Position numbers and translations under genes: made by a program
In this document: in pieces, positions 58,881-64,000 of the stretch
Layout: every line of letters starts with the position of its first letter
Position numbering within the stretch: position 1 is the stretch's first letter
The notes under the pieces: generated by a model
Seen by the model: the letters and a program-made list of their open reading frames with translations, nothing else
Database searches by the model: none
What the model was told of the DNA's origin: nothing
Assembly (NCBI GenBank): GCA_035222895.1
Contig: JAVYIG010002751.1
Span: forward strand, 124,001-188,000
DNA from: Strongylocentrotus droebachiensis
Taxonomy: Eukaryota; Echinodermata; Echinoidea; Camarodonta; Strongylocentrotidae
Length of the DNA stretch: 64,000 nucleotides
Reading direction: 5' to 3'

Positions 58881-60145
58881 TTCCGATAATGTCATCTTTT
58901 CCCATAGTAAGAGAACAGTTAGCCTTCTTTTTTGGATCAGAAATTGTGCCTACATATAGGATACAACCTGAATTCATTAATGGGAGATAGGGCTTGTTAT
59001 GATATTGTTAATGATAAAAACTTAGGAGAATGAAGTTTTTTTTTTTATTTATAAATTGCTATTCCTCTGAATAACATGATATTTAGCTCTATATTGTATT
59101 GATATAGAGACTCTACTTTGTTGACTTATTGTCTGAACATGGCTGGAGCATGTCTCACTATGCCAACCAAACCAGATTGGTTTGATTTACAGTTTTAGAC
59201 TTTGTCATTATTTTGTTGGTTGATCTATCAATTGATCATTTCTTTCATGAACAATGTCCAATAGACTGCGGACATTATTATTTATTTTGTTTTAGCAACG
59301 CATATTAAATGATTGACATCATTGAAGGGTGCATAAAATATGATACCCTCGTTTCACATGAATTTAGTAAACAGGTTACTTTTAAAAGTAAGCCATATTT
59401 ATTTTGTTTTGTTCACGTTTGAGTTTGAAGATTAGGAATATGATTGGATATTCCATAGATTAGTACAATGGAATTATAAGGGCAGTTTTATAAAAGAGAG
59501 ATCGATGTCAAAGACCATTTTACATATCACTTTTTATTCAAATTTGATTGTAGTTTGGAAGAAATGATGATTTTACCATATTTGTATATCATGGCACTTT
59601 TAGTGTGTTAATGTCGTATTTGATAAGGCGAGCTTAAATAGTTCCGTTTGTTTTATTTTTTATTGTAAAAACTTGTTACCTGCTACACCAGAGTCACGTA
59701 TGTTGATAGTCAGATTTCTGATAATTATTATATTGAAAATTAATTGAAGTTTTGCATTTGATGTTTAAACCATATTTAATTTGAATTGCTGTTGTAGTAA
59801 GACAAAGTAATAATACAAGTATAATTACTCTGAGTGGAAGTGAATATCAGACCAATTCACACATGTGGAGTGTGGAAGAAATTATTTTGGATTGTTATCG
59901 TTACTGATGTGTTTTCTGTGTATACTTTCTTATATTCTTAGTATATATTTTGTATTTAATTAACAAGATTTTAAGCAAGGTCACTAGTAAAATAAGGTGT
60001 CTTACGAGGTGTCATGAAAGATTTGTGATGTTATGTACAGCTATAGTTTTATTGGTGTTCAATATCAATTCAAAATGATTATTGCATAAATTTGAAATTA
60101 TTATTGGGAATGACGCGGACGCCATTCTGGTGGCAGAGGGGAAGG

Positions 60146-61770
60146 TGTAACATGGTGGAATATTGCTCATGTAGTCCTTCTCTCTTCTTGTTGCATTCTC
60201 TCTCTCTCTCTCTTTATCTTTGTCTCTTTCTGCTGTATCTTTCTTTGTCTTAATTGGTTATAGATGTATTTATAAAATGTGCTGGCATGTCTAGTTGAAG
60301 CTATCTATTGAAGCTATCCTGTTCCCATGCTGGGGCATAGCCTTTATGACCCTATTGCCATTCACTGTATAAATCCATCCTGTTCGATACAATACTGATT
60401 ACTAGTGTACTGGACTTTATTGCCATTCACAGTATAAATCCATCCTGTTCGAAACAATACTGATTACAAGTGTACTAGACTTTAATGCCATTCATAAATC
60501 TGTAATAATAGAGATTAAGCTCTATGAAAGGGGATTTAGATATCAGACGGGCTCTTTGTGGTCATTCATGCTTTGTGACTATTCCTTGAAACATGTTCTT
60601 TGAAGAACACCTCATAAGACTGTGTCTTTGGCCATGAGTGGTGACCTTGAACCAATAAGAGTAGAGTTTTAGATTAGACCCCTTCCCCCTTTTTAAAGTA
60701 ATGACCAATAAGATAATCGGAGGAAAAGTCGAGTATGAATGTTTAATGAGGTATAAAAGTAGTTTACATGAATGTTTAGATCACTTGGCTCCACCCCGAC
60801 TTGGTCTCCTCTACCTGTACCCCTGTCCTCCCATCTCCCTCAAGCTGTCCCTGAACTAACAACTAATTGCTGCATTTGAAAATCAACAAGTTCTGGACTC
60901 ACAAAGTTATCGAAGTACAGCGTTGTTCCAGAATCGTTCAAGAAAGCCAAGTCACTTCAATCACCAAGTCGGGAATATTCAACTAAATTATACAACATAC
61001 TTCAAGGGAACTAAATCCGAAAGTGTCAGGAACTGATTGATAAAGAGGAACATTGATAGGAGGAACATTGATTGCAGATACGTCGGTAAATAGGTAACAT
61101 TAACCCTATGCCAATTTGATGCTGTGTTCCTGATTTTGATCCTGAGTTCCTGAGTTTGATCCTGTCGTCCTGATCCCGCAACTGTGTTCCCGATTCCGTT
61201 CCCGTCTTCGACGTCGTCATCTGTCCTGTTCCCATACCCGTAGCATCGTTGTCCATCTCTTCATCTCGTCTGCAACGGCCGAATCGGTACATCTACTCGA
61301 ATCGCGAATAGTCTTCCGCGCTGTATGTAAGTGGCCACGGTACTAACACTTTCTAACTAACTTCCTTCTTCCCAACCCTTAATGTCCCATTTATTTAGAT
61401 TAACAAGTTAAGGCTTTTAAAGTATATTTTTAGCTTAAGGTGTATTTTGATATTGATATATGTTGAAGAGAAGACAGAGATCTTCTGGATTATTGTTACT
61501 ATTTTCATGACATTGTTTGATAATAAATACTGTTAGAAGAATAGTTGATACAGGTCAGTAATTGGTAAATAAACATATATGACACCTTAAATACTATATC
61601 GTGTCCCAGCGCTCTTATTCTTTGTCTTTATTTTAATCGGTGGTTTATTTGAACTAACCCCTCCCCCGAGTGGAAGTCATAGCTAGCGGACCAATACAAA
61701 AACCTGATTTCACTCGGAGCTCGATTCTACTATTTCATTATAATAGAAGACGGCGTGGGTAGGCGGTTAG
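60146..61770 (+). repeat. Right LTR
   Basis: 1,625 bases, almost identical to the left LTR. Confidence 0.9.
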
Positions 61771-61934
61771 ATCTATTTGGACCTGATAGATAAAGCGCAC
61801 GTGTCACGCATGTGACACGGAGTCCCATATAAATCTGTATGTGTATACAGTGCTTGTAACTTTACCAAGACCGGGCTAAATTCCATATCATTTTGATTTT
61901 TCAGAACCTTGCAGTACACACCAATACTTATATG

Positions 61935-63190
61935 CTAGATGATCAACCTTTTCTGACCGATTCCACAAAGTTTCTTTCGCAATGCAATCGCATGACCATC
62001 ACTGGTCTTTATCTTTAAACACATTACTACAAAGTGGCGAATGAGCCGCATGAATATCTTGCGATTAGACGATAGCTTGTTAATGACGGCAACTACCGAT
62101 TGATTATCAGACCAGAAAGTTACTCTCTTCCCATTTAACCGATCTCTCCATAAGTGACCGCCTACAACTATGGGAAGCAGTTCTAGAACGGCAATGGAGA
62201 AATTTGCCTCCTTTACGTATTCCGGCCACCTAGCTTGGGCCCAGCTAGCATCCTTTGAAATAAATGCCAAGCCCAATGCTTGCCGCTGCGTCTGTATAGA
62301 ATTGAAAGCCTTTCACCTGACATAGCATTGTATCAATCTCTAGACCCAAAATTGTAATTACTCTCGTAGGACCTTCGGTTTTCTCAAGTGCTAAGGGCAC
62401 ACCGAAACTTTGCACATATTTTGGAAGCAGAGCGTGATGCGCTGGCATTCCTCGAAGGAGGAAGCAGCAAAGAAAGAAATCATCCAAGTAATGCAGCATT
62501 TGTTCAGTAGCAGCTATGCGCCGACAACAATCCTCGAGAAAGGAACTAAAGCGCTCAAACATTGCGCACGAATTCGAGCAATTAACGCATGGGCATGCAC
62601 CTATCACAATAGAATTGTCCATCAATGCACATACGAGCAAACCAAAATCATCTGGATGGACGTGGACGGGCAATAATCTAAAGGCAGAGTTGATATCGGC
62701 TTTCCCCATAAAAAGACTTATGACTAAGTTTAATAATCATGTCCACTGCTTCGTCGAAACTAGTGTACGAAACGTTGCATTCATCCTATGCTATCATTTA
62801 CAGAGGAGCCGCGAGGGGAGGGTAATTGCTGTTCCAAAACGAGCAACAGGCGAATTTCGCCTGTTGCTCGTTTTGGAACAACCCCGAAGTTTTGGCGCTC
62901 GCAGGGGAAAATATAAGGCTGCGAAGTATACGTATCAATATCATCAATTGCCATTACTGGCCATGACTCACCATTGTCGCCGCCGTCCTGCCTTCCGGGC
63001 CCGGGCGGGGACGACAGGCAGCGCATCGTCGTTGCTGGTACTGGCAGCGGGCAGGAGGAATTGGGCAGGGGGCCTAGCCTTTGACGCCCTCCTCTTCCTT
63101 GGCTTGGCCGTTGTTGTCGTCTTCTACTTCGTCGCAGCTTTTGCTGTCACCCTCTGACTTGTTTTCTTCGTCGATTTAGGCATCTTGTAA
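61935..63190 (-). mobile_element. DIRS-like element: gag-like start, RT and RNase H remains
   Basis: On the minus strand a basic N-terminal stretch begins near 63183. It is followed by PRGSSVNDSIG, KADINSAFRLLPVHVHPDDF, LHYLDDFFLC, ILGLEIDTM, FYTDAAASIGLGIYF and SDNQSVVAVINKLSSNRKIF. This is the RT and RNase H arrangement typical of DIRS-type tyrosine-recombinase retrotransposons. The copy is broken in several places and interrupted on its downstream side by the LTR element. Confidence 0.78.
62830..62880. repeat. 51-bp perfect palindrome
   Basis: Two 25-base arms, beginning TGTTCCAAAACGAGCAACAG, are exact inverted copies around one central base. Confidence 0.95.
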
Positions 63191-63731
63191 TAATACTTTG
63201 AATCAAATTGAAGCCTAACCTAACACGCTTGTAAACCTCGACGTATTAATTGACTTAAATTAGGCAACGTGTAAGGTAGGTAAAGATTGTCAATCAGGAG
63301 CTGAAACTTATTAAAGTCAGAAGCACAGTAGTTCATCTATCCGACGATATTACGTTAAAACTTGAACTCACTGCTTAAAAGCGGGCGAATATTGAGCAAA
63401 AAACCACGAAGGAAGAGCGAAAATTTGTTAAGTGTGACGACTTCGAAATACCATGGACTGAATGAGGTTTTATTGTCCAAAATAAAACTGCTTTGGGGAG
63501 AGGAAAGAGGAGGAAAGTTGAGAGCTGACCGCATGTTTACATTACGGCGACTGGTTTCTTCCCCGTCCAAGGTTTATTGCATCATCAGATTACATTAATA
63601 GCCTCATCTCCCCCATAAATAAAACTTCGTCCCAGGTAGCTGTCAATAAACTATTTTAACTTCCTCTGCGCTGGTTAAAATTAAATAGTAAGCAATTTTC
63701 TAGGTGTAAAATTTGTTTGACTCACACGGTA
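63191..63731. other. Right end of the nested block
   Basis: No gene is seen. It ends with the inverted repeat of the outer element at about 63691-63731. Confidence 0.5.
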
Positions 63732-64000
63732 TACAGTAAGGAAAGCACTGTCGATGTGTTCAGATATATATTATTTTCATTTCCATCTCCCTCGGAAATG
63801 AGCATTACGCGACCCTTGGACGACATATTGCTGAAAAGGCTCATTTAGTATTAATCAACAAAAATAACACTAACAGTGCTGTAAAAACTGGTAAATAACC
63901 TGTTTTTAGTTTTAAAGGGCGTATATCTGGCGTTTGTGTTATCGGAGGGGATATGGGGATGGATAAATGTGCATGTCATTTTAAACCAACACCCTAACCC
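63732..64000 (+). other. Continuation of plexin copy 2 intron
   Basis: It aligns with 473-735 of the copy 1 intron (GTAAGGAAAGCAC, TTTCCATCTCCCTCGGAAAT, GCGTATATCTGGCGTTTGTG). The copy 2 transmembrane exon should follow within roughly 50 bases of the window edge. Confidence 0.8.

Larger units (their letters stand above)
54653..61770. mobile_element. Young LTR element without recognisable gag-pol (LARD-like)
   Basis: Two LTRs, 54653-56276 and 60146-61770, flank a 3.87-kb internal region. ATCTA occurs immediately outside both ends (a 5-base target duplication), and a purine tract lies just before the right LTR (GGCAGAGGGGAAGG), which supports + orientation. The LTRs show two differences that I can see, so the insertion is very recent. 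The element is structurally whole at its ends, but its inside holds only small open stretches and no gag, protease, RT or integrase, so it would depend on a relative. Confidence 0.9.
51367..63731. mobile_element. 12.4-kb nested insertion bounded by a TA-flanked inverted-repeat element
   Basis: The ends CAGTGTGAGTCCAAAAAAAG (51367) and the inverted TTTGACTCACACGG (near 63729) continue as a ~41-base inverted repeat including ACACCTAGAAAATTGCT. TA flanks both sides. Copy 1 has CTACTACAGTAAGG uninterrupted at 471-484, so the target is known. The end sequence suggests a Tc1/mariner-type outer element, but no transposase is seen. Inside lie a foldback, a minisatellite, a DIRS-like element and an LTR element. 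Confidence 0.65.

Overview
The window looks like AT-rich, intron-rich chromosomal DNA from a deuterostome invertebrate, most likely an echinoderm such as a sea urchin. I infer this from the gene structure, a tRNA-derived SINE with a Deu-like GCGCTATA-type tail, many MITEs and foldbacks, DIRS-like and CR1/L2-like elements. The species cannot be fixed from sequence alone.

Two plexin genes lie in tandem on the + strand. Plexin copy 1 enters from the left edge and ends at 15295. It shows its last extracellular exon, the transmembrane exon and the whole cytoplasmic part (split GAP domain with an inserted Rho-GTPase-binding domain). Plexin copy 2 starts at 25058 with a signal peptide, then sema, three PSI and several IPT domains. 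It runs to 50250, and its transmembrane and cytoplasmic exons lie beyond the right edge. The exon at 1-73 and the following intron match the exon at 50062-50250 and its intron closely, so this is a fairly recent tandem duplication in a plexin array.

Copy 1 is unusual in two ways. A 3.5-kb LINE sits inside the codons of the transmembrane helix, yet every other visible exon is open and in phase. Its GAP domain also lacks the catalytic Arg pair (Thr-Asn instead) and the Arg of the second plexin GAP motif. Tandem exon duplicates, one frameshifted (5618-5740) and three decayed (27165-27600), show ongoing exon-level turnover.

15296-25057 is intergenic and holds foldback elements, a SINE, LINE tails, a nested inverted-repeat element and a ~310-bp tandem repeat. 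The introns of copy 2 carry a TTAA-flanked MITE, a 4.2-kb transposon with ~795-bp inverted repeats and a decayed multi-copy gene with a PIN-like nuclease domain, a solo LTR, foldbacks and two copies of a ~158-bp-period tandem-repeat element.

The last copy-2 intron is split by a ~12.4-kb nested block (51367-63731). Its outer layer is a TA-flanked inverted-repeat element. Inside are a 12-unit minisatellite of hairpin-forming units and a broken DIRS-like element on the minus strand. That element is in turn interrupted by a very young LTR element (54653-61770) with almost identical 1.62-kb LTRs and no recognisable gag or pol.
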